From Clonostachys chloroleuca (Eukaryota; Ascomycota; Sordariomycetes; Hypocreales; Bionectriaceae), in assembly GCA_037952775.1 (NCBI GenBank), contig JBANAY010000001.1, positions 2,976,001-3,040,000 of the forward strand: 64,000 bases of DNA. Reading direction: 5' to 3'. The notes beneath the pieces were generated by a model, which saw nothing but the letters and a program-made list of their open reading frames with translations, was not told where the DNA came from and searched no databases. Made by a program: the position numbers and the translations under genes. Below are positions 12,101 through 22,841 of this stretch, one piece after another. Each line of letters begins with the position of its first letter. Position 1 is the first letter of the stretch.

Positions 12101-13435
12101 GCAACCGGACTTTTACAGCCCCCGGGATTACGGAGGCACGCTGGGTGACTTCTAGTGCGTATTTTGAAGATGCACTACGGGTACAGCCGTGCTAAATATG
12201 GCACATCAACCTCATATCCAGTTCTTCCGACGACAATATGTCAATAATTTTATATTTTCCGACAGATTTTGACCATGATGTTATCGAATCATCTATAGGA
12301 AAGCGTAAGAAGTAATAGTTACCGAGGCACACCTCCATTATTAGTGAGGCCTGCGCTTGCGACGCCGGTGGTCTGATGGCGCGGGAAGCCATGCCATGGA
12401 TTGAGACCGTGGTCAAGCTCGCTGGATTGCAGGCGAGCGGCACTGCTTCCTGTTTTTAGAAGCACACTCCGGTACTTTTGGCCACCTTTCTCAGGAACCT
12501 ACCAATCGTGGAGGGACCCCAGGGGCGCTGGCGTTAACGTCGGTAGGATGCAGGATGATGGGCTTGCGTTATTCAGAGTCACCCATGATCAGTCCTCGTT
12601 CACCAAACCAGTCTCGTTGATGGTACTGAAGGACTTCCTCCGCTTAAAAAAAAAAAACTCCTCTCAAAAATACTCAAAAGGCCCGGTAATTTGGTAGGGT
12701 TATCTTTGGATCCAACCTTCAGTCAAGTGGGGGAGTGCACCTTGCTTCCATTCGTGGTTGATATAGACGGGTGTCGCAACCCGGGAGAGGTCTCCAGTTC
12801 CGCTGCCTCTTTGCCCTTTTGGGAAATCCTGTGCTAGGGTCAAGCAACGAGACAGGAAGTGAATTAATAGAGGGCGACGTTTTAAGTGATACCGGGAGTC
12901 CTGCCCACTCGACTCGGTCGAACCACACCCGCACCCAGAGCCATATTTCTCGCTGAAACAAAAAAGTAAACGAATGCAAGTGGCTGCAGCGGCTACACAG
13001 AACACCTAAGAGATTTCGCAAGGTGCGAATAGACCGACCCTTCTACCACACCAATTTCTGATTGATATCAGCTGATATGACGTGCTGTCTTGGGGAGTAG
13101 ACCTGGAGGTGGCAGTCTGAAACATCCAGCCCTAACAAGTGCATGGTCACGGAAAGACAATGTGAGACGATTGTGTGTTGACCAAACCAAAGCAAATCAG
13201 TATCATGAGAAGGGAAACTAAGAAATATGTGGTAGAACCACCCCGATAACCCCGTGGAGTAAAAGCATCGCTATGTATGTCCTAGTAATACATCAACACG
13301 TATAGTTGTAAGTCAATCAAGGACAGTCACTTTTCTAGCCAACATCCTGACGAATGGCTCACCCATGGTTACACCATGGTATCAAATATCCCAATATCAC
13401 ATTAAACTCCATCCAGCCTCACGCTCGAACCCGGC
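9122..13435. other. Long intergenic stretch upstream of ssn6
   Basis: About 4.3 kb without a supportable coding gene. The first kilobase probably holds the ssn6 promoter and a long 5' leader, with pyrimidine-rich runs near 9590. Short open frames exist on both strands but show no domain, no biased codon use and no sensible intron joins. Words such as CCTAACCTTAGGT at about 9819 are intergenic repeats common in some ascomycetes. A non-coding transcript cannot be excluded. Confidence 0.4.
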
Positions 13436-14599
13436 TCAGCTCGAGTTGGAATCGTCGTCATGGTCGGGGTCAAACTTGGTCTCCCCGAGCATTGGAGCCG
13501 GCTGAGACGTCATGGCTGTTTGGGTGCTTGGCTGTGGCTGCGTTTCCACCGGCGGTCCGGTCGCTTGCACAGGGGGTTTGGTGCGGATCGACTGGCCGCG
13601 TTGGCGCTGGCGGCATGTAATCTCTGATCCAGCGCCTTGAGAGCGATCGCCCTCCTCCTCTCGGCTTCCGCGCGAGCACTACCCGGCGTGCCACGCTGGA
13701 GGAAGCTATCTCCACGGGCGGCCGATACGTCCGCTTGAGAGAAAGGTGTGCAGATGCGCATGGCAACCAGAGTCTGGAAGACAAGATCCGAGTACGTTGC
13801 GACGAACGGCTTGACGGGGTGTGGGAAGAACTCGGCGAAAGCAAATGTCTCGCTGGCGTCGCCACGGAGCGACGCAGCTTGTGAGGACTCGAGGTCGGGG
13901 AAGACGGTCTTGTAGAATCGTAGGTATGTCCAGCTGGTGACGAAGCCAAACAAAGCCAGCCACATCGAAGCGGTCGTGAGCAACGGCGTGAGAGCAAGGA
14001 GCGTAACGAGACCAATATAAACGAGCGGAAACCGTGGTACTCTCAATGACAGGATGCCGCGGAATAGGGTCACACGGTGTGTGCTGGGATGAGTTGGCTG
14101 AAAGCCACGAGGAAAGAGATTTGGATGGGGATCGTGCCCGCGATAACCGTGAGCCTGTATATCTTGATTAGCAAAGAGCAACCCCACCAACGAGAAAACA
14201 ATAGTTCAAGGATTGCACATACGTCCAGCCTTCATCGCGAGTTAGAGTAAAGAAGAAGACTAGGACCAAAAATGTCAAGAAGTTGGGTATCAAGGTAACT
14301 AGAGCCAGAAACTTTGCGAGCTCTCGTGATGACCACGCTCGTTCAAGATATCTCCCCCCGTAAAACAACGTTGCGCCGGCGATGCCCAAGGTGAATACAT
14401 TTCCTTCAACGAGCGAAGTGCTGAGGAAAGTCCAAGGGTAGATAATCGACAGCTGAGGCACGAGCGTCAGATAAGGGATGAGGATATCGGCGGTTCCTGT
14501 CCATTGGCGGTACCGGATCGCGGCGCTGAGAATAGACTGAAACAGCAGTGCAATGAGCAGCGCTCGAGTCACCGGCGGGATGTTTATTCGAGGTGGCAT
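13436..14599 (-). pseudogene. Rhomboid-like multi-pass membrane protein (TMEM115/DUF1751 type) with two frame breaks
   Basis: Golgi-type rhomboid-fold protein lacking a protease site, as in TMEM115. The start MPPRINIPP at 14599 opens several hydrophobic spans, and one intron (GTATGT...ATACAG) ends near 14156. Exon 2 first reads TVIAGTIPIQISFLVAFSQ through PAHTV, then hits TGA within CCGTGTGACC near 14066. The family sequence resumes at once in another frame (TLFRGILSLRVPRF) and runs past SFLQRGTPGSARAEAERRRA. A second break falls at a C5 run near 13586: the current frame ends at 13510, while a neighbouring frame carries a natural-looking tail (MLGETKFDPDHDD) to 13436. Each break fits one missing base. 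No intron of usable length explains either. It could be a true pseudogene, a strain-specific lesion or a local assembly error. Confidence 0.75.
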
Positions 14600-17500
14600 G
14601 GCTCTGGATGGAGCCTGGATGGGCAGCGTTCTGCGCAGACTTTGGCGGGATAGGAGTTCAGCACTAATTCTGGTAGATACGTATTTGCTAGATACAGTAG
14701 ACCACGGCAAATTGGTGATCTGGTTTGCTTCTCCGCGCACCGCCACATCCAGCCCCTGGACACCAGCCACAAACTTAAACTACCCTGGCAGGTACCAGCC
14801 ACACCCGAATGTTGATACCTGAGGAAGCAAATTGGAAACGTTGTGGAAATTTGTGAAACTCAACTGCTTTGGAGCACACCAACCTTATCGGGGTCCACAC
14901 TAGAATGATGAAATTGTCAGTGCTCCTGTTCGTGAGCTCGTAGCATCACAGGCACTGCTTAAAATAATCCATTGCCCGTGCATCATGTATGTACGGGAGC
15001 CTACATTTGGAGCCAGGATGCCAAAATGTGGTCCCTCCCGATGTATGATCACTTGGGCGAGAAAGGGAAGGGTCATGTCTTTTTTAGGCGTTATGCAATG
15101 CATCTGCTAAGCCCAGGAGCAAGCCGGGGCAGGAGGTGGAAGGGGCTGTCACGTTTGTTTTGCTTGATCTCAGCTCTGGATACAGCCCGAAGATAGCGGG
15201 AGCAAGGATTGCAGCTCCCAGAAGGCCGACCGACTGCCGAAGTGAGCAATCTTTGTGTGAGTTCAGCAGTGCAGACGTCCGCATGCATTGGACATGGTTG
15301 GCACTGGCAGTTAAGCGCGGCGGTCAGCAAGTGGTTTCAGCGTTTGCATACATGCCCTCCGAGCCCCATCTTTGAATTCCTCCACGGGACAGGTAGGCAG
15401 GGCAGGTCACGATATTACATACGTGTCTAGGGAATACTAGGCTGGGCTGAGGATCCCTGCAGAGAGATGAGCACCTGAAGCGAAGAGTTGCGCATGAAAT
15501 CGGTACGTATCGCTGGGTACATTGCAGATTGCGGCATTGGCCTTTTGACTGGTCCGACGGAGGTGGACCTGCGCATGTGCCAGGCAAGCCAAGGCTTGAT
15601 GGTGTGGGCAAGGTTTGCTGGCGGCACCCTTTAAGCATGGGCCTGGGTCGCTCATGACGACTGCCACACTTGCTGCAGCCTACATCTTCCCGCAGCGCCC
15701 AGACGCCAACCCCATTGTTTGAGCTGATACTGCAGGCCTGGATGCAGGGCATGATTGGTGTGCATTGCACCAACAGACAGTGCCGCTGGCGAGAGAATCA
15801 ATCCGCTTGAGGCCTATGTCGAGCTGGCCACCGTTAGCGAAGAACTAGACGGCGGAGCGATGGGTTGGGCCGACGGAACTTCTGGCTCTGCAAATCCTCC
15901 AGCAGCCAGAGGCGACGAAAGGGGAGTACCGATCAGTCTTGAATGGATCCGTTCGGGGGGGGGGGGGGGGGGGGGGGGCGGAGTGTAGGTACTAATAACG
16001 CGTCTGACCTTTTCTAGCCCATTATTTGGGACGAGTTATTATTACCCGCTCTTCCCATAATTTGCCCCCCTCCCAAGGCCTAGGCGGAGCCAGGGTTAAC
16101 AATCTTCAAATTGACCTTAAAAAGAAAAGGTTGAAAGGTTACAAAAGGAAGACATGCCTCCACTCGGCATCTCGAAAAGCAGGTTTGCGCTGGTTCGCCT
16201 CCCCCTTGGATGTGCAGAGGCGCACCTTGCAGGCCGGTATCTCGCTAGGCAGTTTGCGCATGTATGCATCATAAAGTCCCGCCCGTTGCTTGTCCCAGTC
16301 ACAGCAGTTGAATGCTAGCTGCCGTGCTAAACCTTACGATCTGCAACAGTGATCGGTCTCAGGATTTCTCGGCCAGGCCAACCCAGCTGCGGTGGGGGCG
16401 AGTCAGAGGGCACCCTCTGCAACATGCGTGAGGGTTGTCACTCGTCCGATGCCTCACATTTGCAACTAACAAAGCGGCCAGTCCGATGTTTTTGCTGGGC
16501 TCAAGGTGAAGTTGCTTGAAGACGGCAGCCTAGGATGTTGACCGGCGAATTTGCGCACGAAATCTTTGGAGAGGTTCATGTGCGTCGCACCTTTTGTGGA
16601 TGTGTCGGGGCGCCAAGACAAACTCAGTGGCTGTTGAACAAGGAACAGCACTGGTGGCACAAGTAACGGGTACAAGATTTGCATTACTATTTGTGTGATG
16701 GCAGCTCCCGGGATACGTACCCTTAAATTGAGGTACGTTTTTTTGGGCTCCGCTCCCGGGGCAAGAGGAAGAAAGGGCCCTGCGCTAAGAACTTGCCGAG
16801 CCTCCACGTCGCTCCTCTACAGCCGGATGTACTCTGGGACCCCATCTGCTTTTCGTAAGCGGCTCATTGTGGGCAGCTTGGATCCCCAGCATTGACACGA
16901 GGGGCGCGACCACGCGCCGGTAGGCAAACGGGAGGACAGGGACATCTCTACTGCCTAGGTATGTAGAAAGAATATGCTGCTCGTATCGTATTCGCGGTCG
17001 ACAGCCAGGAGCTCGCGGTAGTGGGTACATCATAATAAGGGCACACATTGAATCTTAGGACCAGGCTCCCAGAGTTTCGCCAGGTAGGGGCGTAGGGGGT
17101 GAGCATTTGAATTTGCTGGGCGAGCTGATCGACATAAAATGAATCGAAGCCTTCATAGAACAGAGCGGCTGGCCTAGTGCAAAAACCAGAGGTCGGATGC
17201 GAGCTCGTCAGCGCACAACTAGGTACGAACTGGGCTGAATGACTCTGGTGCCGACGACGGGTGCGTGTTCTCAATGATGTTCTCCGCCATCTTGCTGTGG
17301 GATTCGAGAATGGTGTGTGTCAATTAGTATTTTGTCACAGACCTCAATGTTCGCGCTAGTGTCCCGCTAGGTTAGGTGGCATGGCCACCAGTCTCCGTTC
17401 CAACACCTACCTATCTCTACTCCAGTTCTGACCTGGATATCCTTCGATGTCGCTCCATACGCTTGTTCTGTATTTGGACTAGCCCCACCCAGTATCGCCT

Positions 17501-18131
17501 AGATGTATCCGTGTGTGCTTCTGGATGGCCCTGCCCACCCCCAAGACAGGGTACTTCTCCTAGCCGTGGTGCGCTCTGGCTGGTTCGTTTCGGGCTGTAT
17601 TTGGGGGCTTGCAGCGCTGCACGTTGTACCGGAAGATATGTCTTGCTTCGAGGTTTGGGAGGTCGAGGTTGGGTGGCACCTCCGCCAGTGCCCTCAGCAG
17701 CCCTGCAGTGCATGGCCAGCGGCTGAGCCACGGACGGTACTTCGAGGAACCTGCCTCCCTACCCAGTGGCGGTAGGCGAGTAGGTACCACTGAGGAAGCT
17801 GGTAGTGTGAGGCAATGTATGTCAGGCACGTTGTACCCTCCCTGGGCGGGTGGAGAAAGGAAGGGGAGTGGAGTCCAACTTACCGCTGCCCCGACACCAA
17901 CTTTGAGATTCGATTTCATCTCTTTCTTGAATCTTCAACTTTGCTGCACCACGTCGCCAAATCGCAAGCCGCCGACAACTCAGGCCTCTTGGACCGCGAG
18001 AGCCTCCTGCCCGTGATTCCCAGCACCCGGCTCCGGCTTTTGACCTGCTCACCAGGCTTTTTAAGCGCTTGTATCGACCTTCCGCGACGGTGCGCCCTTC
18101 GAGGCGCGCGCCCCGGTCTCTCCTACCTACC
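14600..18131. other. Long divergent intergenic region
   Basis: About 3.5 kb between the rhomboid-like gene (leftward) and the Sif2-like gene (rightward). I see no coding gene. It holds a 24-G homopolymer (listed separately) and many short, unbiased open frames on both strands. The last few hundred bases before 18132 are pyrimidine-rich, as expected for a fungal promoter and 5' leader. Confidence 0.4.
15955..15978 (+). repeat. 24-nt poly-G tract
   Basis: An uninterrupted run of 24 G lies in intergenic DNA between two divergent genes. Runs of this length are hypermutable, can form quadruplex-like structures and are hard to sequence, so the exact length should be treated as approximate. Confidence 0.9.
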
Positions 18132-20594
18132 ATGGTTGTCAAGGAATTCATCGACTCGGACAGAGTCAACTTTCTCGTCTGGAGGTTCGTCCCACCCGGC
18201 GCATTGGACCGCGATTTATCCCCTCTGCACTCGAATTCGCCATCTCCCTCCTCTTGCCCCGTCCTCTCGCTCTCTGCTGCCACCATGCCTCTTGCACTGT
18301 GCCTGCCTCCAGCCAGCCTCGTGACCGCGGTCCCTGAATTGATCTGGCGCTATTTTACTGACTCGAATGCAGGTATTTGCTTGAATGCAGTATGTTGCAC
18401 CCCAGTCATAAGCCTCTCCGCCTTGGTTCAACCGTCTGCTGCGTGCCCAGCAGGACAGTAACGCAAAGATGAACAGCTAATCTGACCACGCCGTTGTTTC
18501 TGGTCCATAGATTACCGCGAGACTGCCGCCAAGTTTCAAAAAGAGTGGCACATCAAGGAACCTCACCAACAGTTTCCTTTCGCACCCCACGTAAAAGGCC
18601 ACGCTCTGGTATCCATCATCAATCGGGGCTTACTTTATCATGCGCTTGAGCGCCAACACATAGCAAATCAGGTACTTCCACCACCAACGCCTTTGAATAG
18701 GGTTCACTCATCCCCTTCGCCCTTCATTTCATTGAATTATTTTATCACCCGTCTCCGCTTTTAGCCTCAACCCCTCCGCATCTGGATAGCCTTTTTTCCT
18801 TCCCCCAAATGAAGAAAAGAAAAAAACTAATTCGATGGTTAGCTATCCCGTGGGGCGAATTTAGAGCATGATTTGTTGGATTTCGGTATTTTCGGTCCCC
18901 TTGTCACACAACCCCCAGCGCAGATTGAGGATGTCGGCGCTGCACTTGAACGGGCGTCAATAACTAAGCCCGCCACGGTCACCGCGCCACCCTCCGAGGA
19001 TTTGGAGATTAATCGTAAACGACATCAGCAGCAATTACCCAATGGATCTCCAATTAAGCGCCAACGGCTCAGTAACAGTTCCGAGAATGGGCTGGATGCA
19101 GGCGCCGGCACCACCCCTATGGATGTTGACACACAGGAAGGTCACCAGCAGCAGCATCATGAGGATAATCACGCTTATCCGTCGCCACTGGAAGGCGAGC
19201 AGGCTACCACGCCAATGGTCCACACCGACGGCCCCGAGCAGGGGACGCAGGTAGACAAAGTCGAGGAGCTCTTGCCAGACACCACCTTCATTCGCCTCGG
19301 AAACGACTCCCTGTCTTCTATTGAGAGTGACGACATGGTAAACGGTAACAACGCACCCATCCTTCTGCAGTGTGAATGGAGCCCGAAAGACCCAACTCTG
19401 CTGGCAGCCGCAGGGACAGATGCGCTCGCCCGAGTATGGTCAATTCCCCGTGGTTATGCCCCAGACCGGAAGCTGCCCAACGGTTACGTTTCTCCAGATG
19501 GGCTGCCCCTGCTCGACCCTGAGACTCCTTCGAACACGACGGTCACGGCACTTGCCTGGGCGACGGATGGTCTAAACCTGGCGGTCGCAGTTGACATGCG
19601 ATCAAAGGCTGCGATCAATATCTGCTCATCTGATGGAATGCTTCTTCAAACACTCACTGTTAGCGAGCCCCCAGTTGTCAAACTTGCCTGGAGCCCGCAA
19701 AGCACGTCGCTGCTATCGATTTCGCCCGAGAAAACCGGCGCTATTGTCACGGTGTATGAATCTTCTACAGGTGCTGCAAAGTCGTATGTGATTCCAGGTT
19801 ACGATACGACAGCCAACAGCCTGGATGCAACTTGGATTAGCGAAAACGAGTTTCTTCTGGGTGGAGGTGACATGTTTGTTTGCCTACGTGTTGGGGAAGC
19901 TTCGATAGACCTGGTCCGCAAATTCGAGACCAGACAAGATGATAGCTTCAGGCAGGTTCTGTATGATCCATTGACGAAAATCACTGCAACTTCCAGCGAG
20001 AAGGGCCTATTAGATGTAAGTTTGGTGTTTGATTTGTTCAGACGCCACCCATGTACTGACCATTTATAGCTATGGGATGAGGCTGGGCAGCGAAAATCGA
20101 TAACCGCGCATCGGGGCCCTATTACCACAATGGCGTGGCAGCCTTTATCACCAACCCAAGCTAGGGCCGACGACGAACGATTGATTGCCACGGGAGGTGA
20201 AGACTGCGCCATTTTGATATGGAATGCAAGAAGGCCCGAGAGCAAAACGAAGTGCTTCTTGACCATGGGCTCTCCAATCGTCCGCCTTGCATTTACCCCG
20301 GATGGCGCTTTTATTGCCGGCGCCACGGCGACTCAAGTTCTGATATGGAAAGTCGAAAACACGGCTGTCCCGCGGGCTACGTGGACACGTCCATCGCATG
20401 CGGGGTGGTCAAGCCCCAAAGAAAACTCAGAATCAGAAGAAGAGGATGAGCACTGCCTATGTTGGGACGCGAGCGGACAGAAATTGGCATATGGGTCAAA
20501 TTCCAGAGTAAGCCAAACCACCCGTTCCTTCTCTGGCTGCAAATACTAACGCAATCCTTCCATCTAGCTCGCTGTGATCAACTTTAGTAGATGA
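18132..20594 (+). CDS. LisH-WD40 protein, Sif2/TBL1 homologue
   Basis: Likely scaffold of a histone-deacetylase corepressor complex (Set3C in yeast, SMRT/NCoR-HDAC3 in animals). Six exons (18132-18184, 18373-18389, 18511-18671, 18843-20015, 20070-20507, 20568-20594) join to 622 residues. A LisH motif fills residues about 7-34 (DRVNFLVWRYLLECNYRETA) and is completed only when the 17-nt second exon is included. A Ser/Gln-rich linker follows, then WD40 repeats from about residue 230 to the end, with repeat signatures such as LQCEWSPKDPTLLAAAG and ITTMAWQPL. The exon-4 acceptor at GGTTAG, preceded by ACTAAT, was chosen because it alone keeps the frame with a good branch site. The stop follows LAVINFSR, which closes the last propeller blade. 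Confidence 0.9.
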
Positions 20595-21590
20595 ACTCAG
20601 CTACGGCATAATCAACCAACCGCTCAAGTGAGTCATGATGATGACGGTCTACACTCATTAGATAAGTAATACGCCTCGGCGTTTCTACAAATGTCACGTT
20701 CTCTTTTTATCGGGTTTTCTATGCGGCTTCAAGTAAACAATGCGCTTTTCGCTTCGAATATCGAGCAGACAACGCGTGTCCGGTCAGGCGCAACCACAGC
20801 AGGAAGGTATGGTTTGTTATCTCGGTATTTTCTTTTGTATACAACATTCGGGTTGCTTCGGAAATGGCATTTGGGTACATGGGTGGGCGAGTGTTTGTGG
20901 GATGTCCTCGTTGCGTCAATCTTCCCCTCTTCGGGTTTCTTCTGTCAGTCACATCTCATTCTGGATTGTTCCCATGTTGTTGTTCATTCTCTCTTCCCGC
21001 TACCTTTCAGACGATGAATTGGGATAGAGGCAAAAGTGTATGGTTGGAGCTACATAGCAGTACGGGTGGGAAAGCATTGAATGAGTGATGACGGTGTCCG
21101 CTGGTAGTTGGTTGCCAGTGCAACTCTGTACAAAAAATAAAGGAAATAGTTAGGATTTAATTCATGAAATCTTTACCAATGCTTTGAAAATTAACCAAGT
21201 CAATTGCGAACGAAACCGAGCAGCCAAGTGAGTGCACGAGATTGATGAGCAAGTACAAGTAGAGCACGATCTTCAATAACCAGAATGATATAATAGAATT
21301 GATACAATTCGATGACATAGTATAGTGTATTATCTGGTTATCTGTTTATCATTAGGATGAAGTAATCAACAAAATTCATTGTTCTAAAAGTGCAGCAGGA
21401 CTGGAACCTTGGTGTCTCATTTCTTCAAATCACTCAGCTGGCACCCCGTTGGAGAGTGGTGACTTAGTCATCGAACAACCACACCAATGATGCGAACCGC
21501 CCGGGTCTTGAAGCCACGAGCATCACATGTATTGTCTTCCACACTCAAGAGCCCAAGGTTCAATTATTGCGCTCACTCGCGTCCCCCATC
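20595..21590. other. Intergenic
   Basis: 3' region of the Sif2-like gene and promoter of the small gene at 21591. AT-rich around 21120-21370. No further gene or convincing tRNA was found. Confidence 0.4.
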
Positions 21591-22290
21591 ATGTCGACCC
21601 AGAAACCGCAGCAGGGATCACCGCCATTGACTCAGGCGTTCACTCCAGCCATGCGAGATCTGCAGGCCCGGGGGAAGGACCCTTTCCAAGGCCATCCTGG
21701 GCACGAGGACCACCACTCTGTGATGCATCTTGGGCTTGGGCAGTGGTAGGTCCATTTTCACGAACCCTCCCCCTTTCCCTATTGTCCCACGCAATCTTTG
21801 ATTTGTGTGAGTATGGGAAGAGTGTGCCACTTACATATGAATGGATGGACAGCCTCCCCAAGGATACGTACGAGGCCAGAGAGCGCAGGGCCTATGCCAT
21901 GTCGGTGCTGGACTCCCCGGAGAAGCTGATGATGTATGCCCAGAGCGAGAATGATGTACGTTTGAACCCTGCTCGTTCGCCAACTTGCATCCACAACCGC
22001 TCTTCTCTCTCTCCCCGCGTCTTTCTTTTGACGTACTCCCAGCTTCCTGGGGACTGTAACGGCTAACACTTGGGATTCTTGCTCGCCCATAGTCTATTCC
22101 CAGCCAGCGGCTGCGCTTTATGCAGATGGCCGCAGGCCTGAGCCCCGAGAGGATGAACCCGGATCTCAACATGCCCCCGGAGATCGGCTCGAAGAGCAAC
22201 CCGCCCACCCAGCTGAAGGGTCCGGAGTTGGGACAGCGGATCGTGAGTGGTAGCGGTGGTTTCACCATTGCGGGACCCTCGAGCGGATGA
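21591..22290 (+). CDS. Small conserved-looking protein of unknown function
   Basis: Three exons (21591-21745, 21853-21955, 22093-22290), joined at GTAGGT...GGACAG and GTACGT...CCATAG, give 151 residues. The protein is hydrophilic with no signal peptide or membrane span. The N-terminal 50 residues are Pro/Gln/His-rich, followed by a probable helical segment (TYEARERRAYAMSVLDSPEK) and a Pro/Gly-rich tail ending GGFTIAGPSSG. I do not recognise the family. The clean three-exon join and codon-like composition argue for a real gene. It converges with the ADAM gene at 22842. Confidence 0.7.
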
Positions 22291-22841
22291 GAGCAGCCGG
22301 GTGATTGAGCCATCGACTCTGCGGGCGAGGCGTTTCTACAACTGAGGGACTGAAAACAGGTATGAGGCACGATTATAATGATCTAATGAACAAAATCACC
22401 AATTGAACAAAAAGCTATGTTAAATGTCTAACAAGTTTCTTAATTGCGCTTGCCGATGAGGCTGGTTTTTTTCCCCAAGTTACAAACGTACAATCCAAAA
22501 AGGGGCCAGAAAATGTCAAGGAACAAAATATCAATCAAGCCCCGAATATTGGGCATCCAGCCACCCACATCCAAGCTTGTTCGAACCCAGTGTGCTTCTT
22601 TGAATTCATCTATGCAAATGCCAATAACAATAATCATCAGAAATAGACGAGGAGAAGTATAGTATCATCAACCATAAAGGCGGGAAAAGATCAACCCAAA
22701 GCGCCTGCAGAAATGATGCAACAACCGCATAAAGACCTGCTCAGTTCTAAGCAAAGAGGGAAAAATAAAAACAGAATCAATATTCAATGATCTATGATCA
22801 GGTGCAAAGAGAGCTCTTTCTATGCAGGAATGTACATAGTA
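22291..22841. other. Intergenic between convergent genes
   Basis: AT-rich spacer between the 3' ends of the small gene and the ADAM protease gene. It probably holds both 3' untranslated regions. Nothing else is seen. Confidence 0.45.

Noticed and set aside
21375..21480. Possible minus-strand tRNA (GGTTCCAGTCC resembles a B box)
   Set aside because: No T-arm pairing, no anticodon arm of the right size and only a wobble-rich acceptor stem.
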